A stretch of DNA of 64,000 nt, from the NCBI RefSeq assembly GCF_021277265.1, contig NZ_JAJSOH010000012.1, positions 1-64,000 of the forward strand, in the 5' to 3' direction. Made by a program: the position numbers and the translations under genes. The notes under the pieces are model-generated. The model worked only from the letters and a program-made list of their open reading frames with translations. It did not search any database and was not told the DNA's origin. Below, piece after piece: positions 7,837 through 16,015 of the stretch (within the stretch, counting starts at the first letter, position 1; each line of letters begins with the position of its first letter). The stretch comes from Kineosporia rhizophila. GTDB taxonomy: Bacteria; Actinomycetota; Actinomycetes; Actinomycetales; Kineosporiaceae.

Positions 7837-8733
7837 TCAGCAGGCCTTGTACACGTACGCCTTCTGGCCCTTGGGCACCAGGTTCAGGTCACGCCGGACC
7901 ACGGACAGCTTGGAGCCGAACTCCTCGCAGGTCTTGGCGAAGGCCTTCTTGGTGTACTCGATCACGATGACGTGGCGGCCGTAGACCTTGGTGTAGGCAC
8001 CGCACTCGTCGTAGCGGCCGCACTCCTCGGTCACGGCGAAGTCGAACCCGGCCTTCTTGCCCTGCTTACCGAGCTCGACCGTGTTCTTCTGCCCGATCGC
8101 CAGGCCCGCCTTGTGCGCGCGGGTGGCCAGCAGCTTGCCGAACGCCACCGCCTGGGCCTTGGTCAGCAGGTCCTGCGAGCGGGTGTACGAGTCCAGGTTG
8201 TCGGGCTCGACGGCCTGGAAGCCCTTGGCCGCGCACCCGTCGAACCACTTGCCCACGATCCCGGCCAGCTTCTTGCGCTTGCTCTTGGTCGAGATGTCGA
8301 GGATGAGCTCGTCCCACGCGCCGTCCACCACGTAATCACCGTCCGCGTCCTTCAGCAGCAGCTCGGGGTGGTTCTTCTTCCACCAGCCGGCTTCCTGGGG
8401 CTGGGCCTGGAAACCGTTGACGTAGCAGATGTTGTACTTACCCTTGACCGGTTTGGCCTCACGGTCACGGGTGAGCACGGTGACCCCGGCCGGCGGCTTG
8501 TAGGCGCCGCCCAGCTGGTAGTCGGCCTTGCCGTTGACCGGCGGGAGCTGGATCTTCTTCTTGGCAGTGGCGGCGGCAGGGGCGGCGGCAGGGGCGGCGG
8601 CAGCAGCGACCGGTTTCGGCGCGGCGCCGGCGTCCTGGCTACCGACAACGACGTAGGCGACAGCGCTCAGCGCGGCCGCCAGTGCGACAAGGGCGGCGAG
8701 CGGCTTGCTCGCCTTCGAGTTCAGGGAAGGCAC
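7837..8733 (-). CDS. secreted GH114-like (endo-alpha-1,4-polygalactosaminidase-type) protein
   Basis: A 298-residue secreted protein. A Lys-containing N-terminus is followed by a hydrophobic stretch (LAALVALAAALSAVAYVVV), then an Ala/Pro linker (about residues 38-60). The rest is the TIM-barrel domain of the GH114/TM1410 family: YNICYVNGFQAQPQE, DGAWDELILDIST, KGFQAVEPDNLDSYTRS, QKNTVELG, FAVTEECGRYDECGAY. Asp and Glu residues in these segments are the probable catalytic acids. Family members cut alpha-1,4-linked galactosamine polymers. The GTG at 8733 follows GGAAGGG. It stands alone between the amidotransferase operon and a divergent GNAT gene. Confidence 0.8.
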   Translation of the reverse strand: MPSLNSKASKPLAALVALAAALSAVAYVVVGSQDAGAAPKPVAAAAAPAAAPAAATAKKKIQLPPVNGKADYQLGGAYKPPAGVTVLTRDREAKPVKGKYNICYVNGFQAQPQEAGWWKKNHPELLLKDADGDYVVDGAWDELILDISTKSKRKKLAGIVGKWFDGCAAKGFQAVEPDNLDSYTRSQDLLTKAQAVAFGKLLATRAHKAGLAIGQKNTVELGKQGKKAGFDFAVTEECGRYDECGAYTKVYGRHVIVIEYTKKAFAKTCEEFGSKLSVVRRDLNLVPKGQKAYVYKAC

Positions 8734-8841
8734 CCGGTCACCCTTCCGGATCTGATCAGCGCAGGTCAACCTGGGGATGCCCGCCAGGAATGACAGAAAT
8801 TCAGGGGACACAAGGACCGCGCGCCCCGGAGACTGCGCGGC

Positions 8842-9369
8842 ATGCACATCCGTCTGGCCCGCCCCGATGACCTGCCGCTGCTCCCCGACGTGGAACGCGC
8901 CGCCGGGGAGTCGTTCCGGGCAATCGGCATGCCGCAGATCGCCGACGACGAGCCCCTGAGCCTGGAGGAACTGGCGGCCTACCAGGAGCACGGCCGGGCG
9001 TGGGTGGCCGAGTGGGACCACCCAGCAGATTTGAGGACGTCGGTGGGCACCGATTCCGTCGCGGCGGTGGCTTACCTGCTGATGGACGTGGTGGACGAGC
9101 GATGGCACATCGAGCAGGTGACGGTGCACCCGCGGGCCGCCCGCCGGGGTGTCGGCGCCGCCCTGATCGAGCACCTCGCCAGAGAGGCTGCAGGCACCGC
9201 GCTGACCCTGACCACCTTCGCCGACGTGCCCTGGAACGCCCCCTACTACCGGCGTCTGGGCTTCACCGACTTCGCCGAGCCCGGCCCGGAACTACGCCGG
9301 ATCCGCCGCCGGGAGGCCGAACTCGGCCTGGACCGCTGGCCGCGCCTGTGCATGATCCGCACCAAGTAA
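8842..9369 (+). CDS. GNAT-family N-acetyltransferase
   Basis: A 175-residue acetyltransferase. The acetyl-CoA-binding motif A is clear (WHIEQVTVHPRAARRGVGAALIEHL, with the R-R-G-V-G-A pyrophosphate loop), and the C-terminal PYYRRLGF segment is typical. The N-terminal part MHIRLARPDDLPLL matches the usual GNAT start. The ATG follows GGAGA. One loop, DHPADLRTSVGTDS, is partly encoded by a 22-base sequence repeated exactly inside iolD. The gene stops 10 bases before the convergent iolG stop. Acceptor unknown. Confidence 0.85.
   Translation: MHIRLARPDDLPLLPDVERAAGESFRAIGMPQIADDEPLSLEELAAYQEHGRAWVAEWDHPADLRTSVGTDSVAAVAYLLMDVVDERWHIEQVTVHPRAARRGVGAALIEHLAREAAGTALTLTTFADVPWNAPYYRRLGFTDFAEPGPELRRIRRREAELGLDRWPRLCMIRTK
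9025..9046. repeat. 22-base direct repeat, copy 1
   Basis: A 22-base sequence beginning GCAGATTTGAGGACGTCGG lies inside the GNAT coding region and recurs exactly at 11585-11606 inside iolD, where it is read on the opposite strand in another protein context. It contains the 9-mer TTGAGGACG that recurs through the window. Confidence 0.85.
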
Positions 9370-9379
9370 CCGCAGCACC

Positions 9380-10372
9380 TCACGCGCCGTAGAGCGCCGG
9401 CCGCGGCCCCGGGTCCACCTCCACCACACCGCCGTAGGTCAGCGAGCGCACCCCCGCCTCGGCCGCGGCCTGCGCCACGTAGCCGTCCCAGGCGCTGGGC
9501 CCGGTGGCGGTGCCGGCGGCCGCGGCCAGCGCCCAGGCGCCCAGCTCGGCCCGGTAGGCGTCGGCGAAGTGGGCCACGAAGTCGCTGCGCACCACCCGCC
9601 CCTCGATGCCCGCGATCCGCGACGACACCGGCGAGGAGGCGGCCAGCGACAGGGTGCCGAGCGTGCCCACCGCCTCACACCGCACGTCGTACCCGTAGCC
9701 GGCGTTCACGAACACCTCGACGCTGGCCATCACCCCGTTGCGCAGCCAGACCGTGGCCAGCTGGGGGTCACGGAAGCCCTGGCGCACCGGCGACTCCACC
9801 CGGATCGCCGCGATCGGCGACTGCACCAGCCAGGGAAGGATGTCCAGCTCGTGCACCATCGAGCCGGTGATCAGGCCCGCGTCGTCGGTGCTGGTGGCGT
9901 TGGAGGCGTTGCGGTGCACGGCGTGGATCAGCCGCACCTGCCCCACCGACCCCTCCCCGACGGCCCGGCGCAGGTCGGCGAAGCCCGGGTCGTAGCGGCG
10001 CATGAACCCGACCTGCACCAGACGCCGCCCCACCCGCTGCTCGGCCTCCACCACCTGCCAGGCGTCGGCCGCGCTCACCGCCAGGGGCTTCTCGCACAGC
10101 ACCGGCCTTCCCGCCCCCAGGCAGGCCACGGTCAGCCCGGCGTGGGTGAAGTCGGGCGAGGCGATCACCACCGCGTCCACGTCACCGATGAGCTCGTCGG
10201 CGGCCCCGGCCACCCGGGCCCCGGCCGGTTGCGCGGCAGCCGCCGCCCGCTCGGCGTCCGGGTCGAAGACCGCGGTGACCCGGGCGGCCGGCACGCTGCT
10301 GGTGATCGTGCGCACGTGATCGGCGCCCATCGCCCCGGCGCCGATCACCCCGACGCGCAGTACCGGGTTCAC
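9380..10372 (-). CDS. iolG: inositol 2-dehydrogenase (Gfo/Idh/MocA family)
   Basis: A 330-residue NAD-dependent dehydrogenase that oxidises myo-inositol to 2-keto-myo-inositol (scyllo-inosose). The N-terminal Rossmann fold shows VGVIGAGAMGADHVR; the catalytic CEKPLA lysine motif, GFMRRYDPGF and TGSMVHELDILPWL follow, the last supplying the Asp/His pair used by the family. The GTG start at 10372 overlaps the iolD stop as GTGA. It is the last gene of the iol operon; the stop is 10 bases from the convergent GNAT gene. The context makes inositol the likely substrate, though related polyols cannot be excluded. Confidence 0.88.
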   Translation of the reverse strand: MNPVLRVGVIGAGAMGADHVRTITSSVPAARVTAVFDPDAERAAAAAQPAGARVAGAADELIGDVDAVVIASPDFTHAGLTVACLGAGRPVLCEKPLAVSAADAWQVVEAEQRVGRRLVQVGFMRRYDPGFADLRRAVGEGSVGQVRLIHAVHRNASNATSTDDAGLITGSMVHELDILPWLVQSPIAAIRVESPVRQGFRDPQLATVWLRNGVMASVEVFVNAGYGYDVRCEAVGTLGTLSLAASSPVSSRIAGIEGRVVRSDFVAHFADAYRAELGAWALAAAAGTATGPSAWDGYVAQAAAEAGVRSLTYGGVVEVDPGPRPALYGA

Positions 10373-12282
10373 GGCGCCTCCAGGTGGGTGCGCTGCCGGG
10401 CCCGGCCGCGCTCGTACACCTCGCGGGCGGAACGGGTGGACTCCAGCGCCGAGACCTCGGCCACCGGCACGTCCCACCAGGAACCGCTGTCCGGGCCGGG
10501 CTGCAGCGGGTCGGTCTCGACGTGGATCACCGTTGTGCGGGTAGACTTCTGAGCGGCCCGCAGCGCCTCGTGCAGCCCGGCCCGGTCGGCCACGGCGATC
10601 ACGTCGGCTCCCAGACTGGCCGCATTGGCAGCCAGATCGACCGGCAGCCGCTCACCGTCCAGTTCACCGCTCAGCCCGGAGCGGTACCGGTAGCTGGTGC
10701 CGAACCGTTGCCCACCCACCGATTCCGAGAGGGCGCCGATCGAGGCGAAGCCGTGGTTCTGCACCAGGACCACGATCAGCTTCACCCCCTCGGCCACGGC
10801 GGTGACCAGTTCACTGGACATCATCAGATAGCTGCCGTCGCCGACCAGCACGTACACGTCCCGGTCGGGCCCCCGCCCGTCAGCGGCCTCCTCGAGTGCG
10901 GCCAGCTTCACGCCCAGGCCCCCGGCGATCTCGTAACCCATGCAGGAATAGCCGTACTCGACGTGGTAGCCCTTGCGGTCTCGGGTGCGCCACAGCTTGT
11001 GCAGGTCTCCGGGCATCGACCCGGCCGCGCACACCACCACGTCGTGCGGCGCGGAGAGCTCGTTCACCGCGCCGATCACCGCGGACTGGCTCAGCAGCGG
11101 GGCACTTTCGTGCGCGTACGCCCGGCCCACCACTGCATCCCACTCGCCCGCCAGCTCAGTGGCGCGGCCCGGCCAGGCCGCGTCGGCCGTCCATTCGCCC
11201 ACAGTTGCACTCAGAGCCAGCAGCCCTTCCCGGGCATCAGCCACCAGCGACACCGCCGAGAGCTTCGCGGTATCGAACCCGGACACGTTCAGATTGACGA
11301 AACGCACTCCAGGGAACGCGAATGCGGTGCGGGAGGCGGTAGTGAAGTCGCTGTAGCGGGTACCGACGCCGATGATCAGGTCGGCCTCGGCCGCGAGCTG
11401 GTTGGCCGCGGTGGTGCCGGTGGCCCCCACCGCCCCCACCGAGAGCGGGTGGTCGTAGGGCAGGGCGCCCTTGCCCGCCTGGGTCTCGGCCACCGGCACG
11501 CCGGTGGCCTCGGCGAAAGCCCGCAGGGCGGCCTCGGCCCGGCTGTAGATGACCCCACCGCCAGCAATGACCAACGGTTTTCGGGCAGATTTGAGGACGT
11601 CGGTGGCCCGCTTGAGCGCGGAGGGCTCGGGTACCGGCCGGGGCACCGGCCAGACCCGCGGGGCGAACAGTTCCTCGGGCCAGTCGTGGGCCTCGGCCTG
11701 CACGTCCTGGGGCAGGGCCAGGGTGACGGCCCCGGTGCGGGCCGGGTCGGTGAGCACCCGCAGAGCCTGCAGCAGGGCCGCCGGCAGCTGCTCCGGGCGG
11801 TGCACCCGGTCGAAGTAGGCGCTGACCGGGCGGAACGCGTCGTTGACGGAGATGTCGCCCTGACTGTCGCTCTCCAGTTGCTGCAGTACCGGCTCGGCCG
11901 TCCGGGTGGCGAACGTGTCGCCCGGCAGCAGCAGCACCGGCAGCCGGTTGATCGTGGCCAGGGCCGCCCCGGTGACCATGTTGGTGGCCCCCGGCCCGAT
12001 CGAGGAGGTGACCACGTGCGTGGCCAGCCGGTCGCGGTGACGGGCGTACCCGACGGCCGCGTGCACCATCGCCTGCTCGTTGCGCCCCTGCCGATACTTG
12101 AGGACGCCCGGCTCGCCCGAGCGGGCCCGTTCCAGCAGAGCCTGCCCGACCCCGGCCACATTGCCGTGCCCGAAGATGCCCCAGCAGGCGGTGAAGAACG
12201 GATGACGTTCACCGTCGCGCTCGACCTGCTGCACCTCCAGGAAGCGCAGCGCCGCCTGCGCCACCGTCAGCCGCACACTCAT
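10369..12282 (-). CDS. iolD: 3D-trihydroxycyclohexane-1,2-dione hydrolase
   Basis: A 637-residue thiamine-diphosphate enzyme that opens the ring of 3D-(3,5/4)-trihydroxycyclohexane-1,2-dione to 5-deoxy-glucuronate. The N-terminal pyrimidine-binding domain has the activating glutamate in YRQGRNEQAMVHAAVGYA; the C-terminal domain has the ThDP motif VGDGSYLMM, then VLVQNHG; IolD-specific segments such as SIGPGATNM and WWDVPVAEVS are present. Length matches the family. ATG overlaps the iolB stop (ATGA), and its own stop overlaps the iolG start (GTGA). Confidence 0.95.
   Translation of the reverse strand: MSVRLTVAQAALRFLEVQQVERDGERHPFFTACWGIFGHGNVAGVGQALLERARSGEPGVLKYRQGRNEQAMVHAAVGYARHRDRLATHVVTSSIGPGATNMVTGAALATINRLPVLLLPGDTFATRTAEPVLQQLESDSQGDISVNDAFRPVSAYFDRVHRPEQLPAALLQALRVLTDPARTGAVTLALPQDVQAEAHDWPEELFAPRVWPVPRPVPEPSALKRATDVLKSARKPLVIAGGGVIYSRAEAALRAFAEATGVPVAETQAGKGALPYDHPLSVGAVGATGTTAANQLAAEADLIIGVGTRYSDFTTASRTAFAFPGVRFVNLNVSGFDTAKLSAVSLVADAREGLLALSATVGEWTADAAWPGRATELAGEWDAVVGRAYAHESAPLLSQSAVIGAVNELSAPHDVVVCAAGSMPGDLHKLWRTRDRKGYHVEYGYSCMGYEIAGGLGVKLAALEEAADGRGPDRDVYVLVGDGSYLMMSSELVTAVAEGVKLIVVLVQNHGFASIGALSESVGGQRFGTSYRYRSGLSGELDGERLPVDLAANAASLGADVIAVADRAGLHEALRAAQKSTRTTVIHVETDPLQPGPDSGSWWDVPVAEVSALESTRSAREVYERGRARQRTHLEAP
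11585..11606. repeat. 22-base direct repeat, copy 2
   Basis: Exact copy of the sequence at 9025-9046, here inside iolD, where the coding strand is the complement and encodes TDVLKSA. Confidence 0.85.
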
Positions 12283-13145
12283 CGCCGGCCTCCCGCGATC
12301 GGTAGCCGAGGGTCTACCGGCTGCTGCGCCCAGGACCGGCGCACCCAGGCGTGCTCGGGGTCGTCACTGATCAGCCAGGCCCGCTGCGGGCCCGGACCGG
12401 CCATCACGTTCAGGTAGTAGAGATCGTGACCGGGCGCCGCGATCGAGGGCCCGTGCCAGCCGTGCGGGATCAGCACCGCATCCCCCGAGCGCACCTCCGC
12501 CAGCACGTCGATCCCCGGCCCGTAGACCCGCTGATACGCCAGACCCGCCGCCCCACCGGGACCTTCGGCGATCTCGTAGTAGTAGATCTCCTCCAGCCGC
12601 GTCTCTCCCGGCCGCTCCTCGTCGTGCTTGTGCGGCGGCCACGACGACCAGTTGCCGCCCGGGGTGATCACCTCACAGGCAATGATCCGATCGGCCTCCA
12701 GCACCCCGGGCACCGCGAAGTTGTGCACCTGCCGGCTGGCCACCCCAGCCCCACGCAGCTCCACCGGAACCTGCTCGGCGGCCAGACGAACCGGGGCGAG
12801 GCGCCGCTCGCACACCGCCGAGCAGATCGCAAAACGTCCTCCCTCAGAGGAGTTCACCGTCAGCGTGGAATCACGTGGGGCGTAGATCACATCGCTCGGC
12901 CCTGCGAACACACCGGGACGTCCGAGGAGATCGAGACTCACCTCGTCGTCAATCGTGATCGTGGCCGAACCGCCCAAGGACAGGATGACCACCTCGGCAA
13001 CCCCGCACACCACCCGGCCCGACGTGCCCGGGGCGAGCTCGAGGATCCGTAGCCCGGAACGCTGCCACCCCGCCGATTCGGGCGTGATCTGCAGCGGCTC
13101 CTCGCCCCCGCGCAGCACGTAACGTTCTCTGTCAGAAAGGCTCAC
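12279..13145 (-). CDS. iolB: 5-deoxy-glucuronate isomerase
   Basis: A 288-residue bicupin-type isomerase converting 5-deoxy-D-glucuronate to 2-deoxy-5-keto-D-gluconate. Family marks include NWSSWPPHKHDEERPGE followed by LEEIYYYEI, and the late HGWHGPSIAAPGHDLYYLNVMAGP; the His and Glu in these segments are the metal ligands. The GTG start (13145) overlaps the preceding aldolase stop; the stop overlaps the iolD ATG. Confidence 0.93.
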   Translation of the reverse strand: MSLSDRERYVLRGGEEPLQITPESAGWQRSGLRILELAPGTSGRVVCGVAEVVILSLGGSATITIDDEVSLDLLGRPGVFAGPSDVIYAPRDSTLTVNSSEGGRFAICSAVCERRLAPVRLAAEQVPVELRGAGVASRQVHNFAVPGVLEADRIIACEVITPGGNWSSWPPHKHDEERPGETRLEEIYYYEIAEGPGGAAGLAYQRVYGPGIDVLAEVRSGDAVLIPHGWHGPSIAAPGHDLYYLNVMAGPGPQRAWLISDDPEHAWVRRSWAQQPVDPRLPIAGGRR

Positions 13146-14035
13146 AGCAGACTCACCGTCGCATCCACGGCCGCCTCCACGTCGCCGTCGGGCGGGAACA
13201 GCAGCGAGCGCCCGACCACCATGCCCCGCACCGAGGCGCTGGCCAGCGCCTTGGACCAGGCGGCGAGCTGGGCGGGCTGGTCGTCGGCGACCTCACCCCC
13301 GAGCAGCAGCACCGGCAGGGACGTGGCCGCGGCGACCGCCTCCATGTCCTGCACCACGGGTAGTTTCAGCCAGGTGTAGGCCGAGGTGGACCCCAGACCG
13401 GCGGCTACCGTGGCCGCGCGCACCACGGCCTCGGTGGACAGGTCGTTGCGCACCCGCCCGTCGCCGCCCCGGGCCGCCACGAACGGCTCTACCAGGGCCA
13501 CGAGTTCGCGCTCGGCGAGCTCCTGCACCGCCTGCGCGCACGCCTGCAGCGTGGGTGAGGTGGCCGGGTCGTCCGGGTCGATCCGCAGCAGCATCTTGCC
13601 GCCCTGCAGCCCGGCCGCGGCGATCCGGGCCGCGTCGTAGCCGGTGAACCGGTCGTCGATCTCGAACACGGTGCCGGCCAGACCACCACGGTTCATCGAG
13701 CCCAGCACGACCTTGCCCTCCAGCGCACCGAGCAGCAGCAGCTCCTCGACCACGTCGGCGGTGCCGAGCACCCCGTCGACCCCGGGCCGGGCCAGCGCCC
13801 GCACGATCCGGTCCAGCAGCGCCGCCCGGTCTCCCATCGCCAGCGGATCGGCCCCGGCCCGCAGGCTTCCCCGGGCCGGATGGTCGGCCGCGATCAGCAG
13901 CAGCCGCCCGGTCTGCCCGCGCAGCCCGTCCGGCCGAACCCGATCCTGGGCCGCGCGGGAGATGCGCCCGGGGTCCTCGGCCCGCACCCGCACGATCCGG
14001 GCCAGATCCTCTGAGGTGACCGATCGGCGGCTCAT
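13142..14035 (-). CDS. Cgl0158-family (beta/alpha)8 aldolase, probable DKGP aldolase of the iol pathway
   Basis: A 297-residue TIM-barrel protein with LLLIAADHPARGSL, GVLGTADVVEELLLLGAL, a candidate Schiff-base lysine in LQGGKMLLRIDP and STSAYTWLKLP. It belongs to a class I aldolase-like family often found inside actinobacterial inositol operons. The pathway needs an aldolase to split 2-deoxy-5-keto-gluconate 6-phosphate into dihydroxyacetone phosphate and malonate semialdehyde, and no iolJ-type class II aldolase is visible, so this gene probably fills that step. Position between iolC (the kinase that makes its substrate) and iolB fits. Both junctions are 4-base overlaps. Confidence 0.8.
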   Translation of the reverse strand: MSRRSVTSEDLARIVRVRAEDPGRISRAAQDRVRPDGLRGQTGRLLLIAADHPARGSLRAGADPLAMGDRAALLDRIVRALARPGVDGVLGTADVVEELLLLGALEGKVVLGSMNRGGLAGTVFEIDDRFTGYDAARIAAAGLQGGKMLLRIDPDDPATSPTLQACAQAVQELAERELVALVEPFVAARGGDGRVRNDLSTEAVVRAATVAAGLGSTSAYTWLKLPVVQDMEAVAAATSLPVLLLGGEVADDQPAQLAAWSKALASASVRGMVVGRSLLFPPDGDVEAAVDATVSLL

Positions 14036-14979
14036 CGGCTCGCCGCCGCGTACGCCTGCAGCTGCTGCAGGTCGGGCATGGCGTCGGCGCAGGCCAGCTG
14101 CCCGGCCACGTAGGAACCGGCGGCGTTCGCCAGGACCAGGGTGCTGCGCAGGTCATTGCCGTCGAGCAGGCCGTGCACGAGCGCCCCGCCGAAGGCGTCG
14201 CCCGCGCCCAGGCCGTTGACCACCTGTACCGGGTGCGGGGGCACGACCACGCGTTCGCCGGTGGAGCGGCGGCTGCCCAGCACACCCGCCGGGCCCTGCT
14301 TCACCACGGCCAGCTCGACGCCGGCGTCGTGCAGGGCCTTCGCCGCGGCCTCGGGCGCCGACTCCCCCACCGCCACCCGGCACTCCTCCTGGTTGCCCAC
14401 CGCCACCGTGACGTAGGGAAGGACGGCGGCGATCTGCCGGGCCGCGGCCCCCTCCGACGACCAGAACGAGCGCCGGAAGTCGAGGTCGAGCACGGTGATG
14501 GCGCCCGGTGGGCGGGCCTGCAGCGCGGCCAGCGTGGCCTCCCGGCTGGGTGAGCGGGACAGGCCGGTGCCGGTCACCCAGAACACCCGGGCGGCGCGGA
14601 CCCGGTCCAGATCCACCTCGTCCGGGCCGATCTCCAGGTCGGGGGCCTTGGGGAAACGGTAGAAGTAGAGCGGGAAGTCGTCGGGCGGGAAGATCTCGCA
14701 GAACACCACCGGCGTGGGCAGGTGCGCCACCTCGCGCACGAACCGGTCGTCCACACCGAAGCCGCGCAGGGCCCGGCGTACGAAACGGCCGAACGGGTCG
14801 GCCCCGACGCCGGTGACCACGGCGCTGCGGCGGCCCAGCCGGGCCGCGGCCACCGCGACGTTGGTGGCGCTGCCGCCGAGGAACCTGGCGAAGGTGCTCA
14901 CCTCGTCGAGCGGCACGCCGGACTGCTGGGGATACAGGTCGACGCTGACCCGGCCCATCGTGATCAGGTCGAAAGTCAC
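14032..14979 (-). CDS. iolC: 5-dehydro-2-deoxygluconokinase (PfkB family)
   Basis: A 315-residue ribokinase-family kinase that phosphorylates 2-deoxy-5-keto-gluconate. Family marks are ARFLGGSATNVAVAAARLG near the N-terminus and the C-terminal VNGLGAGDAFGGALVHGLL with the catalytic Asp of GAGD. The GTG at 14979 overlaps the iolE stop as GTGA; an in-frame upstream extension of 10 codons lies inside iolE and is not needed. The iolC-specific start FDLITMGRVSVDLYPQQ supports the assignment. Confidence 0.92.
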   Translation of the reverse strand: MTFDLITMGRVSVDLYPQQSGVPLDEVSTFARFLGGSATNVAVAAARLGRRSAVVTGVGADPFGRFVRRALRGFGVDDRFVREVAHLPTPVVFCEIFPPDDFPLYFYRFPKAPDLEIGPDEVDLDRVRAARVFWVTGTGLSRSPSREATLAALQARPPGAITVLDLDFRRSFWSSEGAAARQIAAVLPYVTVAVGNQEECRVAVGESAPEAAAKALHDAGVELAVVKQGPAGVLGSRRSTGERVVVPPHPVQVVNGLGAGDAFGGALVHGLLDGNDLRSTLVLANAAGSYVAGQLACADAMPDLQQLQAYAAASR

Positions 14980-15878
14980 GCCCGGGCCCCCAGTTCGTCC
15001 TGAAGCCACTGCAGGCAGCGCCGGACGTCGGCGGCCGGGCCCTCACCGGCGGGCGGGCCCTGGCTCAGCATCACGTCCTGCTCCAGCACGTACCAGCCCT
15101 GGTAGCCGGCCCCCTCCAGGGCTTCGACCATCGCCCCCAGGTCGACCGAACCCTGCCCGAGCACCGTCCACAGCCCCTCGGCCACAGCCTGCGAGAACGA
15201 GATCTCACCGGCCACCACCCGGGCCGCCTGAGCTGCGTCAACGTCTTTCAGGTGCACGTGCCCCACCCGCTGCGGCGCCGCCCGGGTGATCGCCACCGGG
15301 TCGGCCCCGGCCGCCACCAGGTGTCCGGTGTCGATGCACAGGGCGATCTGCGAGCCCTCGAGCACCCGGCGCACGTCAGCGTCGCTCTCGATCAGCGTGC
15401 CCATGTGCGGGTGCACCACGGCCAGCAGACCCCGCCCGGCCAGGTGCGCCGACAGGGCGTCGAGATTGGTCAGCAGCGTCTTCCACTGCGAATCAACGAG
15501 TTCCGGCCGCACGTCGTAGCCGTCACCACCGGTGACCGCGGCCAGCACCACCACCCCGGCGCCGGCGGCCTGGCAGGCGTCGGCGAACCGGTCGACCTCG
15601 GGCAGCGGGTCGTGCTCCGCCTCGTGCAGGACCACCGGCAGGAAGCCGCCCACCGCCCGTAGCCCGAACTCGTTCAGCAGCAACGCCTTCTGAGTGGGAT
15701 CGTCGGGCAGAAATCCCTCGGGCCCGAACTCGGTGGCGGTCAGGCCCAGCGAGCGCATCTCGCCCAGCACCCGCTCGGCCGGCATCTGGAAGCCCCAGCC
15801 CGGCACCTCGCACACCCCCCACGAGATCGGGGCACCGGCGATCCGGATCGGCACGGACAGCGAAACTTCACTCATCAT
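14976..15878 (-). CDS. iolE: inosose dehydratase (xylose isomerase-like TIM barrel)
   Basis: A 300-residue barrel with RIAGAPISWGVCEVPGWG, the IolE/IolI opening; TATEFGPEGFLP; VVHPHMGTLIES; ALCIDTGHLVAAGADP; and GHVHLKDVD. These supply the metal-binding Glu, Asp and His residues. It dehydrates scyllo-inosose. IolI (inosose isomerase) is a close relative, but the head position of the operon and absence of another copy favour IolE. Two adjacent ATGs (15878 and 15875) are possible; GAAAGG precedes the first by 7 bases. First gene of the operon, with a leader of about 46 bases from the predicted promoter. Confidence 0.88.
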   Translation of the reverse strand: MMSEVSLSVPIRIAGAPISWGVCEVPGWGFQMPAERVLGEMRSLGLTATEFGPEGFLPDDPTQKALLLNEFGLRAVGGFLPVVLHEAEHDPLPEVDRFADACQAAGAGVVVLAAVTGGDGYDVRPELVDSQWKTLLTNLDALSAHLAGRGLLAVVHPHMGTLIESDADVRRVLEGSQIALCIDTGHLVAAGADPVAITRAAPQRVGHVHLKDVDAAQAARVVAGEISFSQAVAEGLWTVLGQGSVDLGAMVEALEGAGYQGWYVLEQDVMLSQGPPAGEGPAADVRRCLQWLQDELGARA

Positions 15879-15930
15879 CGAGCCTTTCGGCGGTCGCGGG
15901 CAGGTCCGGCTCACGGTGCGCGCGGTCTCG

Positions 15931-15960
15931 ATCCTGCGACGCGACTCCCGAGGGTGTCAA
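15931..15960 (-). promoter_or_regulatory. predicted sigma-70-type promoter of the iolE operon
   Basis: On the minus strand TTGACA (15960-15955), a perfect -35 hexamer, is followed after 18 bases by CAGGAT (15936-15931), close to the actinobacterial -10. The transcription start is expected near 15924, about 46 bases before iolE. Confidence 0.6.
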
Positions 15961-15962
15961 GG

Positions 15963-15976
15963 TTTGTTCAGACAAA
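15963..15976. promoter_or_regulatory. inverted-repeat operator TTTGT-N4-ACAAA in the iolR/iolE divergent region
   Basis: The palindrome TTTGTTCAGACAAA sits 2 bases upstream of the iolE -35 box and about 40-53 bases before the iolR start. It is AT-rich in a very GC-rich background and has the size expected for a GntR/HutC-type dimer, so it is the likely site of the adjacent regulator. Confidence 0.6.
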
Positions 15977-16003
15977 GTGCAGCGTGTCCCCGGCCGCGAC
16001 CGG

Positions 16004-16009
16004 TAGCCT
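16004..16009 (+). promoter_or_regulatory. candidate -10 box giving a leaderless iolR transcript
   Basis: TAGCCT (TAnnnT pattern) ends 6 bases before the iolR ATG. No ribosome binding site lies in this gap, which fits a leaderless mRNA, common in actinomycetes. The -35 region is weak. Confidence 0.4.
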
Positions 16010-16015
16010 GGCACC

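Noticed and set aside
10384..12417. A 677-codon plus-strand frame opposite iolD
   Set aside because: Antisense shadow of iolD; no family similarity and no RBS.
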